NCBI GenBank assembly: GCA_026397675.1
Contig: JAPLUH010000247.1
Location: 1-17,061 of the forward strand
Reading direction: 5' to 3'
DNA: 17,061 nt
From: Verrucomicrobiota bacterium
GTDB lineage: Bacteria; Verrucomicrobiota; Verrucomicrobiia; Limisphaerales; UBA9464
In this document: positions 7,575 through 15,200 of the stretch, piece after piece
Layout of the letters: each line of letters opens with the position of its first letter
Numbering within the stretch: position 1 is the first letter of the stretch
Notes under the pieces: model-generated
The model's input: only the letters and a program-made list of their open reading frames with translations
Told to the model about the DNA's origin: nothing
Databases searched by the model: none
Position numbers and translations under genes: made by a program

Positions 7575-7584
7575 CTGACCGTTG

Positions 7585-7635
7585 GGTTCCTTCAGACAGT
7601 CGGTTCCGTTAAACAGTGGGTTCCTTTAAAATAAC
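7585..7635. repeat. Three degenerate 17-nt tandem repeats
   Basis: GGTTCC recurs at 7585, 7602 and 7619, each exactly 17 nt apart. The following bases are loosely similar (TTCAGACAGTC, GTTAAACAGTG, TTTAAAATAAC). The array lies in the 3' untranslated stretch between the secreted-protein gene and its terminator. Confidence 0.55.
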
Positions 7636-7670
7636 TTTACTGTCCTCAGTTCAAGGCAAAGTTTTCTGAC

Positions 7671-7712
7671 AAGTCCGACGAGATGGATTCATCCTCTCGG
7701 CGGACTTTTTTT
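7671..7712 (+). terminator. Rho-independent terminator
   Basis: AAGTCCG (7671-7677) pairs perfectly with CGGACTT (7700-7706). After one mismatch the stem continues with CGAGA/TCTCG and a GGAT/ATCC top with a one-base bulge, then a run of T to 7712. It ends transcription of the Ala-rich secreted-protein gene, leaving a 3' untranslated region of about 135-175 nt. The reverse strand lacks a T-run after the stem, so it is directional. Confidence 0.85.
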
Positions 7713-7917
7713 GGTTTTTACGACCGACCGATCACTCCATCGCCTCATCCGGAAGGTTTTTTTAGCCCAATGGGAGCGCTCCAGGGTTCACCTCGGAGGA
7801 TCCTCTGCGATTTCTGCTCAATGGATTCTGGCGAGCGTTTCTCTCGATCTCTCTCTGTCTCTTTGTATGGGAAGTGCCCTCTGCGACAGGATCGCCTAGA
7901 ACTTCAGTGGGCTGAAA
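7713..7917. other. Intergenic region after the terminator
   Basis: Together with 7537-7712 this forms a gap of about 380 nt between convergent genes. Beyond the terminator I see only a perfect 10-bp palindrome GGAGCGCTCC near 7771 and a pyrimidine-rich CTCTCTCTGTCTC stretch around 7847-7862. No gene is supportable. Confidence 0.5.
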
Positions 7918-8436
7918 TCAGGTCGTCAGGGGCGCAGACTTGGTTTTTCTGAGCAGGCGGATGTCGCCGATGACCATGCCCTTGTCCACCGCCTTGCACA
8001 TGTCGTAGACGGTCAGAGCTGCAACGGATACTGCAGTCAGAGCTTCCATTTCGACACCCGTAGCTGCCGTGATCCGGGCCGATGCGGTGATCCGGATCCG
8101 ATCCCGCGTTTCGGGTATTTCAAAGTGAATCTCACAATGGGAAATGGGCAAGGGATGACACAGCGGGATTAATTCTCCGGTGCGTTTGGCCGCTTGGATC
8201 CCGGCGATGCGGGCCGTTGCCAAGACATTGCCCTTGGCCATGCGGTCGGACTCCATTAAGTCGAGCGTGGTGGAAGACACGCGAATCTCCCCGCTGGCCA
8301 CCGCTTCCCGGAACAGGGCGGGCTTGGCGGAGACATCCACCATGCGAGCCTCGCCGCGCTCGTCCAGATGGCTCAGGCGCGCGCCCGTGTTGGTCGGTGG
8401 GGTTGAGGGGGTGATCGTGGAATCGGACTCAGGCAT
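7918..8436 (-). CDS. moaC: Cyclic pyranopterin monophosphate synthase MoaC
   Basis: A 172-residue enzyme of molybdenum cofactor biosynthesis that converts the MoaA product (3',8-cyclo-7,8-dihydro-GTP) into cyclic pyranopterin monophosphate. Family blocks are intact: MVDVSAK at 32-38, KGNVLATARIAGIQAAKRT at 68-86, LIPLCHPLPISH at 89-100 and GVEMEALTAVSVAALTVYDMCKA at 127-149. The last contains the Asp145 and Lys148 equivalents of E. coli Asp128/Lys131. An N-terminal tail of about 25 residues rich in Ser/Thr/Pro is longer than usual. ATG at 8436 overlaps the stop of the upstream radical SAM gene by 8 nt, implying translational coupling; the frame is open further upstream but that would enlarge the overlap. 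No other moa genes are in the window. Confidence 0.95.
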   Translation of the reverse strand: MPESDSTITPSTPPTNTGARLSHLDERGEARMVDVSAKPALFREAVASGEIRVSSTTLDLMESDRMAKGNVLATARIAGIQAAKRTGELIPLCHPLPISHCEIHFEIPETRDRIRITASARITAATGVEMEALTAVSVAALTVYDMCKAVDKGMVIGDIRLLRKTKSAPLTT

Positions 8437-9778
8437 AGCGGCCAGTGCGGTGCTCGGGCTTGAAGAATTCCTGGAGCAGACGATCGACTTGCAGCAACCC
8501 ATCGCGGGTCAATTCTAGGTGGGTAGCCGAATCCACCAAGAAATCCCAAGCCTTGAGCGTCGCCAAGGGGACGGCGAATCGAGTCCGGGGATCTTCGCCG
8601 AATTTCTCGGTGAAGGCATCGATGCTGACTCGCCCCAGTTTCAGTTGGAGAATGAACTCCCGCAGGTAGCGCTCGTCGTCTGGAAGGACATAGGCGCGAT
8701 GGGTGGGAAACTGCCCCGCATTGACCGCATCGACGTACGGTTGGAAGTCGTGATGGTTCTGATAGTGCATCCGGTTGAGGTGGCCGAAGCTCGCCACACC
8801 GATGCTCAGAAGGTCGGCTCCACTGAAGAGCCCGTGTCTGTACTCGAACTTCACCCGCGCGGGATCTTTGACGACGGTCGTAGTGCTGGTCACGGTGTAA
8901 CCGTGCGCCTCGAAGGCTCGGAACGCCTCGTCTACCCAACGCCGTTTGGTGTCCCAGTCGGCGACGGGTGCCACTAGCTTCCCCTCGGCTTTCATTTGCC
9001 GGTAAATACCCGTGTTGTAGGGCACCTCCATCTGGTAGATGGTCACGGAGTCCGGTTCCATGGCTACGGCCTTGGCGACGGTTTCCTGCCACTTCTCGGG
9101 CGTCTCCTCCACCATACCAGCGATGAGGTCGATATTGATTTGGGGGAAACCAATTTCTCGAGCATAGCCGTAGGCCCTCTCGACTTCCTTGGAGCGATGA
9201 GCCCGACCGTTGATCTCCAGAATGGCGTCGTCGAAATGCTCGATGCCCAGACTCAGTCGAGTGACACCCATTTCTCGGATGGCCCGGAGCTTGTGGTCGG
9301 TGAGTGTTCCAGGTTCGGCTTCGAAGGTGATTTCTGTCGCCTCATCCCAAGGAAGCAAACGCTTCATGCCCTCGGTCAGATAGCGGAGCTGGTCCGGAGA
9401 CAGGTAGCTCGGAGTGCCTCCACCGAAGTAGATGAAGCGGGGTTTTCGTCCGCCGATCACTGCCTTGGGGGCAAAGGAAGCGAGGTCTTTGAGCAAGGCA
9501 TCCAGGTAGGACTTGATGTCGTCGGCGTTCTTGTCGGTGTAGACGCGGAAGTAACAGAAGTGACACCGCTTCCGGCAGAAGGGAATGTGGACGTACAGAC
9601 CCAGCGGTACTCCGGGTTGAGGTGCCTGATCGAGTGCCTGATGGAAGACCGGGACGGCCTCAGCATTCCAAAATGCAAACGGGGGATAATTGGCAACGAA
9701 GTAATTCCCAGCGGTGGTCTCCCGCTGCAGGGGCGGTCCCGAGGTTGTGGGCGGCGGGGCAATGGTGACGGTGCTCAT
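8429..9778 (-). CDS. HemN/HemW-family radical SAM protein (coproporphyrinogen III oxidase-like)
   Basis: A 449-residue protein. The radical SAM motif is HIPFCRKRCHFCYF with Cys68, Cys72 and Cys75; IYFGGGTPSYL and the SAM-binding TFEAEPGTLT, LSLGIEHFDD and INIDLIAGM segments follow. The C-terminus is a HemN-type domain (REFILQLKLGRVSIDAF to LLQEFFKPEHR). A distinctive N-terminal segment, NYFVANYPPFAFW at 25-37, precedes the barrel. The Cys found just after the triad in true HemN (CxxxCxxCxC) is absent here (Phe77). Candidate roles are oxygen-independent coproporphyrinogen oxidase, HemW-like heme chaperone, or class C radical SAM methyltransferase; sequence alone does not decide. ATG at 9778 is preferred to TTG at 9829. 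It is the fourth gene in the minus-strand run and overlaps moaC. Confidence 0.88.
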   Translation of the reverse strand: MSTVTIAPPPTTSGPPLQRETTAGNYFVANYPPFAFWNAEAVPVFHQALDQAPQPGVPLGLYVHIPFCRKRCHFCYFRVYTDKNADDIKSYLDALLKDLASFAPKAVIGGRKPRFIYFGGGTPSYLSPDQLRYLTEGMKRLLPWDEATEITFEAEPGTLTDHKLRAIREMGVTRLSLGIEHFDDAILEINGRAHRSKEVERAYGYAREIGFPQINIDLIAGMVEETPEKWQETVAKAVAMEPDSVTIYQMEVPYNTGIYRQMKAEGKLVAPVADWDTKRRWVDEAFRAFEAHGYTVTSTTTVVKDPARVKFEYRHGLFSGADLLSIGVASFGHLNRMHYQNHHDFQPYVDAVNAGQFPTHRAYVLPDDERYLREFILQLKLGRVSIDAFTEKFGEDPRTRFAVPLATLKAWDFLVDSATHLELTRDGLLQVDRLLQEFFKPEHRTGRYA

Positions 9779-9906
9779 GGTCGCGCTGTAGGTAAGTCCG
9801 AAGCTTCGGCCCGTGGGGACGGTCGTCAATGAGGCAGAGCATTGGTTTCACTCAACTTGATGCCCACCCGGGTCGCGGGTTCTTCCAAAGAGGTGGCAGA
9901 CGGAGG

Positions 9907-10758
9907 TCATCCGCGGCGGGGCGGTCCTGGGAAAAACGCGTTGGTGGTCTGCTGATATCGACGGTAGGCCTCACCCTTGGACTTCACCGACAATACCTCG
10001 GTCATGGGGACGCCGGTGACGTTCACCAAGAAGTGATACATTAGCGCCGGTGCCAGGAGTCCGATCCAGCCCCAGGGACTGGCCAGTGCATAGACGCCAT
10101 AGCCCAGCCAGACCAGCCATTCGCAGAAGTAGTTGGGATGACGGGAGTACCGCCATAAGCCCTCCTGGCAGACTTGCCCGCGACGAGCGGGATCGGCACG
10201 GAAGCGGGCCAATTGGCGGTCTGCCAGGGACTCACCCAAAATGCCCACGGCCCAGAGCAGGAGGCCAAGCCACAAGCAACCGCCGACCCATCCAGTTAAC
10301 GCTGTGGGCGGTCGAAGGCTGCTAATGAGCCAAGGCGTCGACAGGACCACTTGCAGGCCACCTTGAAGCAGAAAGAAACCGAGCATTTTTTGGTCGGTTT
10401 GTGCTCCCCATTCCTTCCGAAGTTGGGCGTAGCGAACATCTTCCACCGGATGGTGTGCCCGGACTCGGATGAGGAGGTGCAGGCCGAGGCGCAGGCTCCA
10501 GAGGGTGACCATCAGGGTCAGGGGCAGTCGGGAAATGAGTGCCTCACGCAAATCGCTCCCTCTGGCGGTCGCCGCGTGTTCCTGCCAAGCCGTGGCCAGC
10601 AGGTAGAGGAGTACCAATGGGGTGAAACCCGCAGACCACACGATGTCCACAATCCCGAAGTTCCGAAGACGACGGGCGACTCGGAACGTCACCAGCATCT
10701 CTGCCACCACAAATGCCAATCCGAGAAGGATCAGAATTAGTGGGGTGGGTAGGTTCAT
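9907..10758 (-). CDS. DUF1295 family membrane protein (steroid 5-alpha-reductase/ICMT-like)
   Basis: A 283-residue polytopic membrane protein with about six to seven hydrophobic segments. Family motifs are visible: FGIVDIVWSAGF near residue 34, and a C-terminal block GLWRYSRHPNYFCEWLVWLG followed by TGVPMTEVLSVKS, YRRYQQTTNAFFPGPP. The RHPNYFxE box resembles the NADPH- or SAM-binding region of steroid 5-alpha-reductases and isoprenylcysteine methyltransferases; the reaction is not known for DUF1295 itself. The start ATG lies 19 nt after the CFAS-like stop, so the two are almost certainly co-transcribed. In many bacteria DUF1295 genes sit beside CFAS-like and DUF1365 genes, which argues for modification of membrane fatty acyl chains. 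Confidence 0.9.
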   Translation of the reverse strand: MNLPTPLILILLGLAFVVAEMLVTFRVARRLRNFGIVDIVWSAGFTPLVLLYLLATAWQEHAATARGSDLREALISRLPLTLMVTLWSLRLGLHLLIRVRAHHPVEDVRYAQLRKEWGAQTDQKMLGFFLLQGGLQVVLSTPWLISSLRPPTALTGWVGGCLWLGLLLWAVGILGESLADRQLARFRADPARRGQVCQEGLWRYSRHPNYFCEWLVWLGYGVYALASPWGWIGLLAPALMYHFLVNVTGVPMTEVLSVKSKGEAYRRYQQTTNAFFPGPPRRG

Positions 10759-10777
10759 GCAGTGAGCCCTTCCCGAT

Positions 10778-12115
10778 TCACGCCGACATTAGGTTGCGGT
10801 TATTGGGGGCCGTCCAGGTGGCCTGCACCACGGTAATATTCCGCCAAAGAAAGGCCGACTCGCAGTAGGCCAGATAGTAGTTCCAGGTGCGGATGAAATG
10901 ATCATCGAAACCCTGAGCGCGCACTTCGTGGAGGCCTTGGTTGAAGCGCCCGCGCCACTGGCGCAGCGTGCGGCCATAATCGAGCCCCATGTCGTGCAGA
11001 CTGTGCAGGTGGAGACTCCCGGTCCGCTGCATCGACTGGTTCACGCGGTTGAGCGAGAGCAAGAGGGAGCCTGGAAAAATGTGCTTCTGTATCCAGTCCA
11101 CGCTGCGGCGCAACTCGGCATGGCGCGAGTCAGGATAGGTGATGAATTGGGCAGCAAAAATTCCGTTGGGCTTGAGCAGGCGTTGGACGCTTTGGCAGTA
11201 CGTCTCGAGGTACTGATCGCCGATGGCCTCCATCATCTCGATGCTGACGATCTTGTCGAACTGGCCGGTCAGTAAACGGTAGTCGATGACCTTCACTTCT
11301 GCCCGGTCGGCGATCCCCTCTCTCTCAAAGCGTTCCCGACAGTAGGCGGCTTGCGCCTCGGACAATGTGATCGTGGTGACCCGGACCCCGTGACGGTGCA
11401 CCGCATGGCTGGCCATTCCGCCCCACCCTGAGCCGATTTCCAGCAAATGATCCCCCGCCTTGAGCCTTAGTTCTTTTGCCAGCCGCTCGTACTTGGCGGT
11501 CTGGGCGGCCTCCAAGGATTGATCGGGCGATTCGAACAAGGCTGCCGAGTAGGTCATGGTGGCGTCGAGCCACTGCGAGTAGAACGCATTCCCGAGATCG
11601 TAGTGGGCCGCAATGTTGGAGCGGGAACCTGTGAGGGAGTTGCGGTTGAAGAAGTGCCGCAAGTGATTGACGGCATTTAGGAGTGTGAAGCGCAGTCGCT
11701 TCTGGGCTGAGCCCGACATCGAGGGGGCCTGCTCAACATTCGCGCAGAACCAGGCGATCACTGCGGCCAAGTCGGGCGTCTCCCAGTCCCCGTCTTGATA
11801 GGACTCACCGAAGCCCATGTCACCGCCGATGGCACAGCGGGTGAAGAAACGCCAACGCCGCAGGTGAATTTCAGCGGACGGAGTCTGGCCGGGAATTCCA
11901 AATTCGCGGGTCGATCCGTCCGGGCACACTATCCGCAGATGCCCCTCGGACATGGGCTGGAAGAGCGAAGTGACCAGATTCTGGGCGATGGACTCCACCC
12001 ACCGCGGCGGTGTGGTCGTCGGGTTGAGGGCCGCCACTGAAACACCGCCGGAGGGGGTTCCGCCAGACGCGGTGGCAATCGTTGGAAGGATCGACTCGGG
12101 ATGGGTGCGGCTCAT
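10778..12115 (-). CDS. Cyclopropane-fatty-acyl-phospholipid synthase-like methyltransferase
   Basis: A 445-residue SAM-dependent methyltransferase of the CFAS family. The first ~35 residues are low-complexity (Thr/Ser/Gly/Pro). A lipid-binding N-terminal domain follows, then HYDLGNAFYSQWLD at 171-184 and SAM motif I LLEIGSGWGG at 224-233. Compared with E. coli CFAS from memory, Glu296 (E239), Ile325 (I268) and Tyr380 (Y317) are kept. The Cys139 position is Ala191 (TYSAALF) and the His266 position is Gln323 (AAQFIT). Both missing residues belong to the bicarbonate-binding site, so activity may differ from cyclopropanation. SIEMMEAIG resembles the DUF1365-linked and plant-type branch. It probably methylates phospholipid acyl chains at the inner membrane. 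It is flanked by DUF1365 (82 nt upstream) and DUF1295 (19 nt downstream). Confidence 0.92.
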   Translation of the reverse strand: MSRTHPESILPTIATASGGTPSGGVSVAALNPTTTPPRWVESIAQNLVTSLFQPMSEGHLRIVCPDGSTREFGIPGQTPSAEIHLRRWRFFTRCAIGGDMGFGESYQDGDWETPDLAAVIAWFCANVEQAPSMSGSAQKRLRFTLLNAVNHLRHFFNRNSLTGSRSNIAAHYDLGNAFYSQWLDATMTYSAALFESPDQSLEAAQTAKYERLAKELRLKAGDHLLEIGSGWGGMASHAVHRHGVRVTTITLSEAQAAYCRERFEREGIADRAEVKVIDYRLLTGQFDKIVSIEMMEAIGDQYLETYCQSVQRLLKPNGIFAAQFITYPDSRHAELRRSVDWIQKHIFPGSLLLSLNRVNQSMQRTGSLHLHSLHDMGLDYGRTLRQWRGRFNQGLHEVRAQGFDDHFIRTWNYYLAYCESAFLWRNITVVQATWTAPNNRNLMSA

Positions 12116-12166
12116 GGTGAAAATCTACCCTCTAATTTTGGACTGAATTGTCAGAACTACAACCGC

Positions 12167-12197
12167 AGGATTTGCGGTATGCCCCTTAGGATTTGCG
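12167..12197 (-). repeat. Direct repeat upstream of the CFAS-like gene
   Basis: AGGATTTGCG occurs at 12167-12176 and again at 12188-12197, 21 bp apart (two helical turns), in the 82-nt gap between DUF1365 and the CFAS-like gene. On the transcribed strand this is CGCAAATCCT twice. Such spacing fits a regulator bound to one DNA face, but no regulator is known. The second copy abuts the DUF1365 stop codon. Confidence 0.45.
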
Positions 12198-13127
12198 TTA
12201 TCTCGGATCGGTCGATGGGTTGGGTCCGGAACCGGAATCAGCCTGAGCCTGGGCAATCGACGAGTGGGCCCGGAACACCCCCCGTTGCAAGTGGGTACCC
12301 TGGGACTTGGCGTACCAAGGAACCCCTTTCAACCAGAGTCGGAGGGCCTGCCAGTGAATCGCGCCAATCACCTTGAGGGTCACCAGCGGGTAGCAAAGGC
12401 TCAAGCGGAGGATTTCTCGGTCGGTGATCGGCCGCTGGGATCCGGTCAAGGTGGTGAGCAGCAGGTTACGCCCCTCGCTCACGTCGTTGACGGCGATGTG
12501 CAGGCGAGCTCCTGGAGTCTGGAGCTGGAAATCAAAGCAGACATCCAGCGGTGTGAAGGGCGAGACGTAATAATGTTTGGGCACCACGCAGCGGAATCTG
12601 GGGCCGTCTTGGTCGTTTTGGCCGTCTGGGGCGGCACTCAGGGGCACCAGATAAGGCTTCAATTCGCCAAACGTGTTGCCCACCTCGGCCACGGCGCACA
12701 GCGCTTGGCCCGAGGCCTTGGTGCAAAAATAGAAGCTGACTGGGTTGAACACGTAGCCAGCGATCCGAGGCAGGGTTAGCAGCAGGACGCGGTCATTGTC
12801 TGCGAGGCTCACTCCCTGTTGCTTGAGCCAAGTCTGGAGGGCGCGTTTGATGTTGGGCTTCTGTTGCTCATTTGCAGGGTTTTTAGTCCCGGAAACCTCT
12901 GGATTGGGAAGATGGTCGGAATCGCGGAACTCCAACCAGTTGCGCCGGTTGCGGCTAAAGAACCGCAGGCGAGCATCGAGGGCGTCCAATTCGTCGAGGT
13001 CGAGGCACGCGAGGAAGATTCCGTACTCGAAATGGTGTGTGCGTGGCTCAAGTCGATGGTGCATCACTCGGGCTTCATAGAGGCTGGAGCGACGCGGAGC
13101 ATCATCGGTGGTGGGACGGTGGGCCAT
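12198..13127 (-). CDS. DUF1365 family protein
   Basis: A 309-residue protein with the DUF1365 signatures: SLYEARVMHHRLEPRTHHFEYG near the N-terminus, LLLTLPRIAGYVFNPVSFYF in the middle, then AEVGNTFGE and PKHYYVSPFTPLD, and a C-terminal LRLSLCYPLVTLKVIGAIHWQAL segment. The family has no settled biochemical function. It recurs beside CFAS-like methyltransferases and DUF1295 proteins, which suggests a role in lipid or fatty-acyl modification. An insertion rich in Asn/Gln/Lys (about residues 80-95) is likely a loop. ATG at 13127 is preferred to TTG at 13133. It is the first gene of the minus-strand run, so the operon promoter should lie in 13128-13285, shared with the divergent ABC-F gene. Confidence 0.9.
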   Translation of the reverse strand: MAHRPTTDDAPRRSSLYEARVMHHRLEPRTHHFEYGIFLACLDLDELDALDARLRFFSRNRRNWLEFRDSDHLPNPEVSGTKNPANEQQKPNIKRALQTWLKQQGVSLADNDRVLLLTLPRIAGYVFNPVSFYFCTKASGQALCAVAEVGNTFGELKPYLVPLSAAPDGQNDQDGPRFRCVVPKHYYVSPFTPLDVCFDFQLQTPGARLHIAVNDVSEGRNLLLTTLTGSQRPITDREILRLSLCYPLVTLKVIGAIHWQALRLWLKGVPWYAKSQGTHLQRGVFRAHSSIAQAQADSGSGPNPSTDPR

Positions 13128-13285
13128 GCTCAAAGTCCAAGCCTCGCACCAACTCGGTCAATGTCGAGGCGGTGAAATGGCCTCTTCCCCAGATTCTAAT
13201 TTGGACCGATCGGACCCGGACGGCGGGAAAGCTGAAAGCGTCCATGGCTCCGCGGCCGATTCTCGTGTATCTTCGACTCCTCATT

Positions 13286-15172
13286 GTGAACGAAGGCGTG
13301 CTTATTTCCGCTCAGGACTTGGTCCTGAACATCAACGACCGAGCCCTATTGGATCGGGCCTCACTGGCCTTGTCGGCGGGGGATCGCATCGGGCTTGTGG
13401 GTCGCAACGGTGCTGGCAAATCGACCTTCATGCGCATCCTGGCCAGTGAAGCCGAGGTGGATGACGGTGTGATCACTCGGCGCAGGGACCTGGTCACCGG
13501 TTATTTGCCCCAGGCCTTTGAACTGGATTCCAACATCACAGTCCTCGAGGCCGCGCGCGATGGGGCGCGGCATGTCCTCTCCCTCATTCATGAGTTTGAG
13601 AATCTTCCGGGTCATTCTAGTCGGCATGACCATTTGGAAGAGCGTATTCAGCAACTGGACGGCTGGACGGTCGATTCCCGGGTTCGCACGGCCCTCAATC
13701 AGTTGGGCTGCCCGCCGGATGATCGGCGGATTGGCGAATTGTCCGGTGGAGAACGGCGTCGTGTGGCTCTGGCCCGGGCCCTGATCGCTCGGCCGGACTT
13801 CCTGATGCTCGATGAGCCGACCAACCATTTGGACACCGAATCGGTGGAATGGATCACGGAGTTTCTGGCGGGCTATCCGGGCGGCCTGTTGGTGGTGACC
13901 CATGACCGGCATTTTCTCGACTCCGTGGCCACGACCATTGTCGAACTGCGCAACGGCAAGTTTGAACGCTACGATGGCAACTACTCGGAATACTTGCTCC
14001 AGCGGGCCGAGAAGCTGGCCACCGAGGAAGTCACCGAACACAAGCGTCAGATGTTCCTGCGACGCGAGATTGAGTGGGTGCGTCGTCGTCCTAAGGCCCA
14101 GACGAGCAAGAGTCAGGCGCGTCTGGATCGGTTTTCCGCCGCCGACAGTGCGGGTCCGCCGCCCACCGAATCCGAGATGGAATTGGTCATCCCACCGCCG
14201 CCACCGCTGGGTAACCGGGTCGTGGAGATAGAGGGCGTGGGCATGCAGTTCGGGGGACGTCGTCTCTTCTCCGATCTCAGTCTGAATTTCGCCGGTGGTA
14301 CTCGCATTGGAGTGACCGGCCGCAATGGATTGGGCAAGACGACGTTGCTGCGAATCCTGCTGGGTGAGATGCCGCCGACCGAGGGGGAAGTGCGCATCGG
14401 ATCCCTGACGCGGTTTAACTACGTCGATCAAGGCCGACTTCGGGTGAACGAAGAACGGACCGTTCTGGAAGAGGTCAGCGACGGCACCGAATGGGTCCAA
14501 TGGGGTGAGGAAAAACTCTCCCTGCGTGGCTACCTCAAGCGGTTCCTCTTTACTGATGATCGCATCACCACCCAGGTAAAGCACCTCAGCGGGGGCGAGC
14601 GCAGCCGGCTGTTATTGGCGCGAGTGCTCAAGCGGGGTGGCAATTTCCTGGTCCTGGACGAGCCGACCAATGACCTCGATTTGCAAACCATGCGAATCCT
14701 GGAGGAGGCGCTGACGTTCTTTCCTGGATGCGTGCTGGTGGTGAGCCATGACCGCTATTTTCTCAACCGGGTGTGCACCGGTATATTGGCGTTCGAGGGC
14801 GAGGGTCGGGTTGTCTTCAGTGAGGGCAACTACGACTACTATTTGGAGAAACGGCGTCGGGTCGCTTCGAGTTCCGGTGGTCGTGAATTCAAGCTCGCGG
14901 GGTCGGCCTCGACACCGAAGGCGGGTAAGATCCGAAAGCTCAGCTTCAAGGAACAGCGGGAGTTGGAGGGGATCGAAGCGGTGATCCAAGTGGCCGAGGC
15001 TCAGGTGACTGAGCGTGAGGCGCAGTTCTTGGATCCGGACTTCATCCGCAAGAATGGAGCTCGGATGCAAACACTTATGGCCGAGCTGGAGACAGCCAAG
15101 GCCGGGGTGGCCACGCTCTATTCCCGCTGGGAAGAATTGGAGGCGGTTCGAGCCGCTGCCGCGCAGTCTTGA
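13286..15172 (+). CDS. ABC-F family ATPase, Uup-like
   Basis: A 628-residue soluble protein with two ABC domains and no membrane segment. The first has Walker A GRNGAGKST at 39-47, signature LSGGERRRVALARAL and Walker B FLMLDEPTNHLD. The second has GRNGLGKTT, LSGGERSRLLLAR and FLVLDEPTNDLD. The inter-domain linker contains EIEWVRRRPKAQTSKSQARLDRF, like Uup. A C-terminal helical/coiled-coil region (KEQRELEGIEAVIQVAEAQ to RWEELEAVRAAAAQS) is also Uup-like. ABC-F proteins act on ribosomes, and Uup is linked to DNA branched-intermediate or ribosome handling. The start is uncertain: family members begin near LISAQDL, so GTG 13286 (or GTG 13298) is preferred. ATG 13244 would add a hydrophobic 14-residue extension, and the frame opens back to 13037, overlapping DUF1365. 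Confidence 0.93.
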   Translation: MNEGVLISAQDLVLNINDRALLDRASLALSAGDRIGLVGRNGAGKSTFMRILASEAEVDDGVITRRRDLVTGYLPQAFELDSNITVLEAARDGARHVLSLIHEFENLPGHSSRHDHLEERIQQLDGWTVDSRVRTALNQLGCPPDDRRIGELSGGERRRVALARALIARPDFLMLDEPTNHLDTESVEWITEFLAGYPGGLLVVTHDRHFLDSVATTIVELRNGKFERYDGNYSEYLLQRAEKLATEEVTEHKRQMFLRREIEWVRRRPKAQTSKSQARLDRFSAADSAGPPPTESEMELVIPPPPPLGNRVVEIEGVGMQFGGRRLFSDLSLNFAGGTRIGVTGRNGLGKTTLLRILLGEMPPTEGEVRIGSLTRFNYVDQGRLRVNEERTVLEEVSDGTEWVQWGEEKLSLRGYLKRFLFTDDRITTQVKHLSGGERSRLLLARVLKRGGNFLVLDEPTNDLDLQTMRILEEALTFFPGCVLVVSHDRYFLNRVCTGILAFEGEGRVVFSEGNYDYYLEKRRRVASSSGGREFKLAGSASTPKAGKIRKLSFKEQRELEGIEAVIQVAEAQVTEREAQFLDPDFIRKNGARMQTLMAELETAKAGVATLYSRWEELEAVRAAAAQS

Positions 15173-15200
15173 AATAGCCTAATCCTAAACCACTGTTCTC

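Noticed and set aside
7683..7952. An 89-codon plus-strand frame after the terminator
   Set aside because: It begins within the terminator stem, overlaps moaC antisense and has no protein-like features.
13361..14584. A 407-codon minus-strand frame across the ABC-F gene
   Set aside because: It is antisense to both Walker motifs and has no recognisable protein features.
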